Shown: in pieces, positions 45,694 through 56,471 of the stretch | Numbering within the stretch: position 1 is the first letter of the stretch | Layout of the letters: each line of letters starts with the position of its first letter | Source of the DNA: Eimeria necatrix | Lineage: Eukaryota > Apicomplexa > Conoidasida > Eucoccidiorida > Eimeriidae | DNA length: 64,000 nucleotides | Direction: 5' to 3' | Assembly: GCF_000499385.1 (NCBI RefSeq) | Contig: NW_013653448.1 | Location: 62,001-126,000 of the forward strand | Translations under genes and position numbers: made by a program | Notes under the pieces: model-generated | What the model saw: the letters and a program-made list of their open reading frames with translations, nothing else | Databases searched by the model: none | Told to the model about the DNA's origin: nothing

Positions 45694-48614
45694 TTACGAG
45701 GGCTTGTCGGGCGAAAGAGGGCCCACAAAGGGGCCCCGAGACACAACAGGGGTCCCCACAGAGGCTTCGTTGGGAGGTTTGTAACAAACACCCCCGCCGT
45801 AGTTTGTTACGGCAGGTTGCCTTGTCGGTGTTTCATTTTCTTTACTATGAACAGTAGGACCCTTTGGCCCCCCTTGGAGTCCTCCCTCCAAGCCCTTGTC
45901 TCCCACTGCATGCCTTCTCGGCGTGCTTTCAATGTTTGCTGTGTCTCCCCTCCCACTGCCGCTGCTGCTGCTGCTTGCGCTGCTGCTAGCTGGAACAGAC
46001 GCAGCAGCAGCAGCAGCAGGAAGGCCCCTGCTGATGACGTACCGCAGCTGTCTTAGTTGCACAGCCTGGCAAGCCAACTCCTCTCTTGTTTCCTGGAGCG
46101 CCTTGTAGAGGGCACGGCACTGAAGACAGCCGGTTGGTATGTACACAAATGGTCTGGGGAGGCCCCCAGAAGAAGTCCCTTGGGGGGCTCCTTGAGCTCC
46201 ATCCCGAAGGCTATCTGAAGAAAGGTTGCCTGAGCCAGCCCCTGCAGGAGCCCCAGGGGCTGGTGCTGCTGCTTGTGGGGCCGCAGCGTCCGAATCTGGG
46301 GCCCGAACGCGCAATTTTTTGGACTTTTGGGCCCCTTGGGACCCCGGGATCTCTGGCGCTGGAGGCAGCTTGCGGGCCCTCCTAGCAAAGGCAAGGGTGG
46401 CAGCTGTCTGCCTGTAGAAGGTGGCTCCAGGCGCACAAAGACATATGACCGAAGTCCTGCAGGGGCCCCCTAAGCAGTCACTCAACAGGCGGGTTAGCTT
46501 GGACTCCCGCAAGCCCAAGTACACGGGCGCTTGCCGTCGGGGGGCCCCAGGGGCCAGCGAACCGGAGCCTCCTACAACTCCTTCGGCCTCGCCACTCGGG
46601 GTAATAAGGGCCGCGTCCTGCTTGGGCTGCTGCTGTTTCTGCTGCTGCTGCTGCTGCTGGGTGAGGGCCTTTACTACCTTTGACAGGGCGAGGAGGCTGC
46701 GGTTGATGCTGCCACCTTCTCTTTGAGTAGCACTGTTTCCTTGCGCTCCCCCTGCCCCCTCTGAGCCTGCCAAATCCACCAAACTGAAGACAGACGCACG
46801 CCGGTGGACTCGGGACGAAAAGCCCGAGCCGCTGCTGTCCGCTGAGGTGCCTTCCTCACTAGAACCCCCAATGACAGCTGCTTCGGTCCCTGCTGCTGCT
46901 GCTGCTGTAGCCGCAGGTGTCGTTGCCGTTGTTGCTGGTGCTGGTGACAAAACAATGCGAAGAACAGCGTGGGAACGAGATGAGCGCGCATTTGCTGTTG
47001 TTTCTGCTGCGTGCCTCTGCTGCTCTCCCTTCTGCACCAGAGAAAGCGCCTCTGCCAGGCAAGACACGGGACGGCAGGACAAAGAGCCCATGTCAAGAGT
47101 TCCTGCCACCGCACAGACGCAAATCTTTTGACCCTCAGTGAGCAGTTAATTCCATTATTAGTTCAGACGTTACTTGCAATTTATTCACGTGAAGCTGGAA
47201 TCCCTAGAAATCCGGCCAGCCTTGTGGCGATGAGTAAGTCATCGAGCCTTGTACGCACCGCCCGTCACACCATGGAATTCAATTGTTTTTGAAACTCCTG
47301 TTTACGAAAATGAATAAGAATTCGTAACTGGGGTGTAGTCCCCAAGCTGATGGCCTGGTAGCTACGCAAGGCTGGGCAAGTGGCCTAGCTATCTAGTGGT
47401 TCATTCTAAGGCACTGAGTTCAGATATTAGGAAGTAAACTGACCATCGGCTCTCTCACATAGTGCAATGGGCCTCTTTTGCCTTGCGTCGCAGGCTCCCC
47501 CCGCAGCAGGGCCTCCCGAGTTCCCCGCTGCAGCTCCCTGCAGCAAATCCGTGACAGTTTCCTGGTAGACCTCAAGCATGGACAGGGACACTGAGAAGGG
47601 GTCACTTGCTGCTCTCTGGTCTCTCTCCCTGAAAATGTCTTTCAGTGCTAACTCTACAATCCCCTTCTCGCCGACCCTCTGGGGCCCCTTCTGTGGGCCC
47701 CCTCTTGCGGAACCTCTGTGAGGGGCCCCGCCAAACATTGTGTGTGTTTTGCCGCTCGCCGTCTGCCCGTAGGCCAGGACGGCTGCGTTGAGGCCGCCCA
47801 GTGCAGCAGCAACGAGGCCCTTAACCAGTTGGGCATAAACTTCGGCGTTGGATGCCTGTGGAGGGAAGACGCAGTCTGCCTCGAAACAGACATCTTTGAA
47901 TCCGTCCCATACTCTTTGGGCCCCCCCTTGCCTCCCTACCCCACACAAAGGGCCCCCGTCTTGTGGGGGCCCTCGCCGGGGCCCCAAATCCAGAGCCCAC
48001 GGAGCTGCCAGCACCCAGCCGTCGGCTTCCTCTTCCCTGAGGGCCCAGTCAGCATCTGTAGGGCCTCGCCTAGCCCATGGGGGCCTTCTGACGCTGCAAG
48101 ATAGGCTCCCAGGAGCACCCTCACAAAGACTCGCTAGAGAGGAGGTGGAGGAGAGCACCCCGCCGCCCTCTCCAGACGATCCTTCGGCACTTTGAGAGGC
48201 TCCAGAGGCGCCAGAGACAGGCTGTGGGTTTGTTATGTGCTTTAGTGTTGGGGATGTCCCAGGAGAGGGTCCTGGAGGAGCCCCTGCGGAACCCCCTGGG
48301 GGTACTCCAGTTGAGACCGCACTAGGTGAGACCCCACGGCGGGATGAGATGGGGGATACCGCCACAGGACGGAAGCGAACACCTACGAGAACTTGACGAG
48401 TTACATGTCGGCTACTGCTGCTGCTACCGCAGTCACCGCTGCTTCCCTCACAGCCAGTGCTGCTGCAGTTGTGGCTGCTGTTGCTGGTTGCAGGCGGTTG
48501 TCTTAGTGGGGGCTTACTCGAAGAAGCCTGCTTTGGAAGAGGGCCGGCGAAGGGAGACTCCTCTGAACCTGTTTGCGCCTGCGTCGACTGAGTCATCGGC
48601 AGCCTAAACCTCAA
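45694..48614 (-). CDS. Kinesin motor protein with N-terminal motor domain
   Basis: Two exons, 48614-47444 and 47102-45694, joined in phase 1 (GATG|GTCAGT donor, GTGGCAG acceptor), give 859 residues. Motor landmarks in order: VLVGVRFRPVA (first strand), DGFKDVCFEADCVF, the P-loop GQTASGKT at residues 283-290, SLSMLEVYQETVTDLL, switch I NARSSRSHA, switch II LVDLAGSE, then SINRSLLALSKVV and LRESKLTRLLSDCLGG. About 150 Gly/Ser/Pro-rich residues are inserted between the first strand and the next core element, far longer than usual. After the motor there is only a short helical stretch (LYKALQETREELACQAVQLRQLR). There is no long coiled coil, so dimerisation and cargo binding are unclear. Family class not assigned. 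MTQST at 48596 is an alternative start. The intron contains an rRNA-like segment. Confidence 0.9.
47165..47340 (+). pseudogene. 16S-like (organellar/bacterial type) rRNA 3'-domain fragment in kinesin intron
   Basis: On the + strand, opposite to the kinesin, the intron contains a run of small-subunit rRNA landmarks in correct order. These are TGCAA...TGAAG.TGGAATC..CTAG.AATC (about 47176-47212), GCCTTGTACGCACCGCCC followed by GTCACACCATGG (47246-47275), and ACTGGGGTG.AGTC (about 47327-47340). They correspond to roughly E. coli positions 1310-1497, with helix 44 shortened. The CACACCATGG word is bacterial/plastid type rather than nuclear 18S. The anti-Shine-Dalgarno end and the rest of the gene are absent. 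This is most simply a nuclear insertion of organelle (apicoplast-like) DNA, now degenerate. Confidence 0.75.
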
Positions 48615-51298
48615 ATCACAGATACCCTACAAGCCGTGGCCCTGCGCCCTATATCCCCGTTCCCCGAAATCTCGGGGGCACGCACAGGAGCTCAAGTTCC
48701 GACACGAAATCCGACTGTTTTAATGTAGGCTCCAAGGTTTGTTATGTAGGGTTCCGTGTTTTGGGGCTGCCATGGGCTACACGCCAACAATGGGCATCAA
48801 CAAGTCAGGAATGGAAGAGCTGAATGCTAAGCGCTGTTTTCGTACCTCCATGAGCTAGATCTTTCAATCTGTGTGCTTTGGGCTGCGCATTTTAATGTTT
48901 ATCGCTGCGAGCGTAGTTTTCCTTGCTGCTGGGTCTGGTGGGGTTGGTGTTTATTGCACGGCTCCCGTAGAGCCATAGCAGTTTCGGGGCTTTGTCTCCT
49001 TGTTAAGTATTAAAGCCAATAGAACTTCCAAAGTAAGCTTTTTACACCGTTAGTTGGCAGTTTTCACGACGGGATCGAGGTCACGTCAACTAGAGTAGTT
49101 TGACAAGCCTTATGACGCCCAAGGCACGCACTGTTCAGCGGAGCTAACCCATGGGCGGAATTAAAAGTAGCTAGTTAAGAATTCTGGACACATTTTGAAT
49201 TTGTTGGTGATCCAGAAGGGCACTCACTAATGTGGCTGAGGCGTGAGCCACTGAAGACTCAAGAAAATAAATGCTAGAGGCAGCGCGGCCCTCCTATGCA
49301 GCAGAGCCAAGGGCACTGAACCTCCTAACAAATTAAATTCCCTTTCATGCAAGAGCTGGACACACCGACCCCCGCAGATGCCGTACTCATTCACGGGGGG
49401 AGAACCACATCGTTCCCTGCCTCATGTTGTAGTTTCTCTGGCAAAGCCTAATCAATGCTGCCCGACTAAAGAGACCTACTTGGAGCGTCTTGAGAGATAT
49501 TGTCATTGGCATATTGGTGGCACGCCTTGTTTTAGCCCTGCCTCCCGCGAAAAGCGAAGACAGGCATATCCCCTTATACGAGTAGACAGTCAGTCAGCGT
49601 CCACACCTGCGTAGGCTCTCTCCTATCCTTATACGCCTTCGACCCAAAGTCTGTTAGCTTGTGTCTCTACTATTATTGCAATGCCACGCCTGAGACAGAC
49701 CATGAGGGTCTTCGACCTCAGGCTCTACACACTGTTGCGCTAGGGCGCGTGGGCCCGAATAAGCCAAAAAATGACCTTGTTTGATATTATTAAACAAGGC
49801 GGCACAGCAGCATTGACCCAACTGGGAGCATTTCCAACCTTTTGCATCAAGGTTTTGTCCGGTACTAGCCATGATATGGCCTAAATTTGCCTTAACTATT
49901 CAGTAGGCAACTTTGAGCAGCGCGACGTTCTTACAGTAACTCTGCATGCTTCGTTGCATGCACTGAGGGAGAGGCGCGTAGTCATGCACTGGAGTGCGTT
50001 CACCTTTCGTGAATTGAAGCCATTTTGAAGCGCACCAGCAGGGTTGCGGCTGCAGCTCTAATAAAAAGACTACCACGCAAAGGTTCTCAAGCAGCAAGAA
50101 TGAGTAAGCGGAACTCTGCAAACAAAATTAAACCGAGATATGATTCCCAAGAGACCACAGGAGAGAATAGTTACGAGGGGAACTTGGAAACATCAAGATC
50201 TTTGCCTGGGCGCTTGTTTGCTTGACACAGGCGGCGAATTCTTCACGAAGCCTCCCGAACTCGTCTCTCAACTCGACAAATTTTCTGGTATAGTAGATGC
50301 TTCTGACCCTCACATATCCATATGTTCGCTACAGCTATGCCACCACATAGATAGAAGCTTATCTAGTTTACTAGATAGCTATCGACCAGTGCATAGGTAT
50401 TACGCCTAGTCACTTTTTTGTGTCTCTCTCTGACAGGTCAGTGCTTTGCAAGTGAAGTTGATGCTTCCATTGAGCCAAAAAACGCACATAAACTCATTAG
50501 TGTGCACTAATAAAAGGCACATCTAGCTTTGTGTTCTTGAGGCACATTATGAAGTCAACATAAGGTTGCACTCACCGTAGGACTGTGTGTGCAGCAAAGG
50601 CTCACAAAGTCTAGCCTTTCCGCAACCGTCTGCGCTGCACGTCTTCAACTTCTCCGCCGTATTTCTTTCTAGACCCCTCAGAGCTCCATCCAGGTGGGGC
50701 TTCCCCCAGCCTATTCGGCAAGCTAGTTAGCCCCCTGGGTGCCCACCTATTCAGCATGTAGTCAATTCGTTTGCTGACAACGCGGCTATGCGAGACAAAG
50801 AGGTAACTTTCTCAGTACTCTAAGTGTTTCCTTCCACCCCGAGCTACGTTGAGGCGCGCAACATGTCGGAGACCGAAGCAAAGGATATTTCCTTTTTTTA
50901 GGCGTTTTAAACGTGCAAAAAAACGAAGGCCAACTACTCGAACATCCTCCACAAGCCGCGTATGAGGCTGCACGCGGAAACGCGCAGTTCGGAACTTTGT
51001 CACTGGGCAGGTGACGGGTGCAATCAAGGGCGCCTGTGGACACTTTATTGCTCCTGCAACAAGCTTTTGAACTCGAATTTCCAGCGCTGGCATGCATGCA
51101 TGCATGAAGCGCATACATAGGCCACAATATGTCAGAGGGCCACGAGGTGGTAGCACAACAATAGAGAACGCACACATACAGAGAATAGCAAGTAAATGGG
51201 ACAACTAGACAACAAGACGCCTGATGAGAAGTCAGAATGGAGGTAAGCACCTTTGCTACATCGTGTCCCCACAGATGAGTATTCGCATTTTGATGATG
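48615..51298. other. Feature-poor intergenic region
   Basis: About 2.7 kb without CAG runs and with moderate AT content. Open frames at 49378-49614 (+), 50140-50409 (+) and 51250-50786 (-) lack recognisable domains. A short ATGC tandem (about 51,090-51,105) is present. No tRNA or other RNA gene recognised. Confidence 0.4.
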
Positions 51299-54200
51299 CT
51301 ACAAATAAGCATCCGGTGCGCAATTCTCATCCGCCTTCCCTTCGGCGGGCGTTCCACAAATAGTGGGCTCAGCCGCTTCTCCCTGCTGCCCATTTGACTC
51401 TACGGTTTCGCTTTGGTCCCCTTCATCTGGCTGACCTTCCCGCAACTCGCTAGCGGAGGCCAACACAGGCCCCCCTTTGGAACGAAGGGCAAACCTCACT
51501 GGGCCTCTGTGGGGTGTGGAGTGCTTCCGGGCACTGTGCCTTCCTGAGGCCGCGAAGGGGCCCCCTACCAAGGGTCCTGAAGCTGTTCTGCGTGCTCCAT
51601 TGGCCCAGGCGCTGCAAAAGCTTCTGCATGTGCAGCTGCAGCAACTGCTGCTTCGACTCCCGGCGGGAGCACAGTCGGTTAGACGGTAAGAGAGGAGCGA
51701 CAGAGTCAGCGGAAAGGCTGGCGATGCATCTCCCAAGGCAATGGCAAGGGCTGCCGCCGGGTCTCTCCTGTACGGAGAGCTGGGACAGGAAAGGGCAGCA
51801 AAACGAACTCTAGCTGCTTCCCTTGCTTGTTGGCTTTTGAAGCTGCTGATAGTTGCTGCCTCAGCAAGTGCAGCGGAAGCAGCCGCGGACGCCGCAGCGG
51901 ACCTTGTGCTGCTGCTGCTGCTGCATGGTACAAAGCGAGATGTTGGTGTTTGCTTATAAGAAGCAAACGACAACTCTGCAGGAAGCTCAGCGCTCCCCTG
52001 TTGGCCCCAGGAAGGAAGCCTTTCAAGAGGCTGGGCTGCTCCCCACAAGTGGAGTTGGCCCAAACGTCCTGTCTCACCTGTGCCAATTGTCCTCTGTTTC
52101 ATGTCTACCCACGAAGCATCTCCCCCCATAAGCGTATTGTCTAAAGACAAGCTGCCACTTTTGTCTCTGGCATATCCTGAGTCGGTATCTGCCTGAGTCT
52201 CAGGCACGTTCCTAGTGTCCCCTGAGTCCTCATCTGCTTCTTCTGCCTCTCTAAACTTTCTAAAGAAAGAGGCGCTGCGGCTTGTTTGCTGCCGTAGCAG
52301 AGAATAGGCCCTTTCCAGGGACATCTGTGGGGCCAAGACGGCCTCCTGGGCGTCCGCGATTAAGTCGACAGAGAAGCATACGTCGAGCAGCCTGAGACAA
52401 CAGATGCACATGCAAATTCACACAAATCTAAGCCAAACTGGCAACCGATAACGCTACTACTGCTGCCTTGCTAATGATTAAGACCTGTGAGGTGGTAGGG
52501 CAAAAATACGCAGAAACTGTTTGGTTAAACGCAGCAACGAGCAGTGCAGCAACATCAGTGGAGTCGAATATCTCAATGGAACACGACTCAGCAGCGGCAG
52601 CAGCAGCGAGGTAATCAGAAACAATATTTACAGTAGCAGCAGCAGCTGCTGCGGCGGCTTCCGTCTCACGCATGTAGAATACGCGGCTTCTTTGTCGCAT
52701 CTCCGCAAAAAATGTCGTCCCCTTTCTCTGGAAGATGTTCAGACACGGGAAAGCAGCGACAGTGCAGCAGGCAAAATACGAGGGCCCAGATATTCATAAG
52801 CAGATTGTGATATAAGTCCTGCAACAGCAGCAAGAGAAGTACCACCAGAAGCAGCAGCAATGACGAGACAATGATGATTTGCAGCGAGAAAGCAGCAGAA
52901 AAGAGGAACAGGCAAAAATAGAAGGCAGCACATTTCTACGGGTGTGGAAAACGATAAAACAGGACAAGCAGCAGGAAAAAAAGAGGAAAATGACTTGTGC
53001 AGACTCTAGCAGCAGAAGCAAATGGATCAGCAGGAGCTGCAGTATGCGAGCAGCAAGGGGTGTGCGTACAATGCCCTGGTCTAGTCCCATTCCTGATTCC
53101 CCGCCCACGGCGGGAAGGGCCCCAAGCAGCCCCAGGAGCCACACGAAGAGGCGTTGCCAGCTGTTGGTGAAGACAAGAAGTTGAATGAGAAAGAATTTAC
53201 TTCGGGGCTCATATGGCTGCAGGTACGGCTCCGTGATAATGTAAAATTGAGACAGAGACAGCATGGAGACGAACATAGATACTGACAAGAGCAAGCCCAA
53301 AAATGCTTCAAACAACAAAGCCGCAGACATTGGAACAGATGGGAACAGTGATGGTCTCGCAGTCAGCTCCAGCTCGGGTCTACCCCCCGTTCCTGATCCA
53401 GCAAATGTTGTTTTCTCTTGTGGAGCTACTAGAGAGCCCCGAAGTGCTTTCCCTGAAGCTATTCCCCCATGAGCATCTGTCTTAGTGGTTTTATTTTTCT
53501 TCCCGCTGTCTCGATGATGCTCCCCTGGGTGAAGTGGGACTGTCTGCGATTGTGGGGTCTTATTCTCTCCCCACAAAGGCTCTTCATTGTTCCCTAGCTT
53601 CGGCTCTGTTAGATGTGGAATAGCTTTGAATGCATGCGCCAGTCTTTCGTTGTGGCCTTGGAATGCCTCTTCTGTTTGTGGAATCGTCTTTTCAGTCTCC
53701 AAGAGTTCCTCCATTGTTTGTGGGGTGTGTTCTGCTGTCTGTACAGCCGGCCGCATTGCCTGTAGGGCTCCCCCCTGAGTGTAGAGTGCCTGGGAAGGCT
53801 CATATTCCCTGGGGACTATTGCTTTGGAACGGTCAGCTAGGAGACTCGCAGCGGACCAGAGAGGCAGTACAAAGACAAATTGCATGACTCCCAACTTGAG
53901 CAGCCGGAGGGCCCGCGGGCTTGGTAGAAAAGGAGACAGCCAATAAGACAAAGGAAAGACAAAGGGCACGGAGTGCCCGTCGCACCCCAACGTCAGAGAC
54001 AAACACCGAAAACCTCCTGAATCACAAAAGATAAAGAGGACTGGAGCCTGGAGATGCACGAGTTGAAACAGACAAGCAGACATAAAGGATGAACAGGCCA
54101 GGAAAGAAGCATATAGCGATAAGTTGAGTAAGCTAAATGTGCAAGGGGGAGGGCAGACAGAAGCCAGGAAGGGGGACTTTTTCCCTCACCACATATGTTA

Positions 54201-55516
54201 ATCATGAGAGACGAGAATGAATAAAGGGCCATGCTTTGCGCCAGCTGCTTCCCCAACTCGAAGAACAGCTGCTGCTGCACGTAGTACGACTCGCGAAAGA
54301 AGCCTCCTTTGAGTAAATGGGGGCCTTCTTCTAGTCCTTCAAGAGGCCCTTGTGAGGCTGTCTCCTTAATTCCTGGAGAGGCTGGTAAACGCCTTTTTGG
54401 AGAATCTAATAAGGCGTTTCTCAAGCTGCCTTCCGAGAATAAATCACGAAGGCTTCCGACTCCTCGCACAGCTGCATCACCCACGGCACTTAACTCCCTT
54501 AAGGGGGCGTCCAACGCAGGCAGTGCCCCCTCGCCAGTAGTGTCTCCAACTGCCTGTGCTCCTGCGTGAAGGTGGGATCCGATCCCACCTGACGCTTCCA
54601 TTAGCACGCCCCCTGCTGCTGCTGCTGCTGCTGCGGCTGCTGCTGTTTCGGCGGAAGTCCCAGCCCACTTTAAGGCGAGACCATTTGAGAGACTCATCCG
54701 CGAGGAGAGCTCATAAGGCTCTTCCAGAGCTGGACCTAGCTCGGAGAGGACAGAGAGAGATGCAGCAGACGAGAGAATGGCGAAGAAAGGCATGGCGCAG
54801 CCGATGCGGCAAATCATGCGCTGCAGCTTGGGCTCATAATAGTTGGAAAGGTGACGCAAAAACAGCCACAAGAAGGCCAACAAACATCCTAACAAAGACA
54901 CGAAGGAAACACTAAACAAGCATTGAACAAAAAAGGGAAGATCCAACAAGCTTTCCTGGTAGCGATTCGAAACAAACGGCGAAACTAGGGACAATAGCCG
55001 CCAAGGGCCCCCAAAGACTGCTGTTAACAGGGGCCTCTCTATGTGTTCAGAAGCCCTAGGCGGCACAGAGGCGTCCCAACTACGAAGGGAACTTGGGGGG
55101 TAGCTACCAAAGCTTAGGGGCCTTTCAAGAGAGCTTGTGTGGCCGCCTTTGTCCGCGACCACTGGGCGCGGACCAGGGCCTGCTGATGAGAGATCTGCTG
55201 ATCTCCTGGTGGACGCGCTGACGAGGGCCGCACACTGCAGCAGAAGAAATGCAGCCGCTACTGTAGCTGCCCTGCGGAGGGGGCCCATTGCCAGGGGGCC
55301 CTTCGCCGCAGTTTGCAGGAAACCGGGGGGCCTCCATGGCGGAGCTCTCTCCAGCCTTAGGCTGCTGGGTGGGTCCCTTGACTCATGGCTATTGCTGTCT
55401 GTGAATACTTGTTGCGCCTGTCTCCGTCTGCTTTCTCTCATTTCTAGCTGTCTCCCAACGTCGCCCGACCTTGAGGCGACGGGAAGACGTATTAAAGCAT
55501 CCAGACTCACGACCAA
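51299..55516 (-). CDS. TMEM184/OST-alpha family multispanning membrane protein
   Basis: Four exons: 55516 (or ATG at 55288)-54190, 54016-53070, 52818-52745 and 52391-51299 (about 1,146 or 1,070 residues). From the ATG at 55288 the protein starts with a signal-like MGPLRRAATVAAAFLLLQCA. Family landmarks are HLSNYYEPKLQRMICRIGCAMPFFA, YSFSSLMINICGG, LLKLGVMQFVFVLPLW, then FYIITEPYLQPYEPRSKFFLIQ and TNSWQRLFVWLLGLLGALP, matching the LAZ1/TMEM184 (Solute_trans_a) fold of about seven helices. Exon 3 supplies the last helix (DLYHNLLMNIWALVFCLLH). Exon 4 carries the conserved post-helix DLIADAQEAV and a long Ser/Ala tail. Two large insertions, in the loop after helix 3 and in the loop before helix 5 or so, are lineage-specific. 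The exon 2 and 3 donors (GTACGC, GTCTGA) are weak but frame-correct. Role in other species: vesicle/vacuole membrane, possible solute transport. Confidence 0.82.
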
Positions 55517-56471
55517 CTATAAAAGACAAACACTTAATAAAAGGATGGCAGATTTTCAGGAGTTTCCCACAGCAGCAGCTACGGTCAACTATGTGCTCCG
55601 GCTGACGAGCACCCCTGGGACATCATGGCAGCACGGGCGGCAGCAGCAGTTGCAACAGCAGCAACAGTAACACAAGCAGAGGCAGCTGGAGCAGTTTTTG
55701 TCTTTTACATAGAGTTTTCCGTCTTTTCTTATACTTGGAAGGTTTGTCTACTGGCCTACGATGCAAGACGATGGCAAAAAAGACAGAGGCATTCTCCACT
55801 GCTGTACAGGCGCCTTGCACAGGCAATGCTGCACGACTGAGACGTGCCCAAGTGTGAACCTTAAAATAACATCTATTAACAGTAAAAGCTGTAATTAAGG
55901 CTTTTATTATACGTTGTTTGTTAGACTATTAGGAAGGGAAAAGTTGAAAATACGCCTCAAAGGATTACCATGTGCTCGCAGTCGTCTCGGGTGTATCGAC
56001 ATCTCAGGATGCGCACGGTGGAAGTTGCAAACCGTGAAGTCTACACCTCAAGTCATGATACTCAGCTTTAGATTAGAGCGCAAAGTGCTGAGCTTGAAAC
56101 ACCAGCAATCTGAATTCTCTGCCTATATGAAGGTATCGTGGCCGCATTTTCATGGCCCCCGGCCACCGCCGAAAGGCCAGGACTTTGGGGTTGCCCTGGA
56201 TAGTGAAAGTACAAGAGTCGTCTATCTAAACAAGCATCCAGTCTATTTCGGCACTCATACCTTAGTTCTGGGCTCATTGGCGGGCAGCTTGAGCACCAAA
56301 AAGGCATCAGCTGCAGTGCGAAGTGTAGAGTAATCTGAGGCGGAGAAACAGACGAGCGAAGCGGAGGTGGAAACCAGAGAAAGAAGATTAAAAGACTGTC
56401 CGCAAACGCTTTGGGTAACAGAAAGAGCACCCACATCTTTGGAGGTGTGAAGTGGAGTAGAGTCCACTCGA
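55517..56471. other. Intergenic, no gene seen
   Basis: Upstream flank of the TMEM184 gene, with a GCA/CAG run at about 55,630-55,700, then an AT-richer stretch. No splice-supported coding frame. Confidence 0.45.

Noticed and set aside
54565..54590. Short perfect palindrome (GGTGGGATC mirrored) as a regulatory site
   Set aside because: It lies within the coding loop of the TMEM184-like gene and is short; probably chance.
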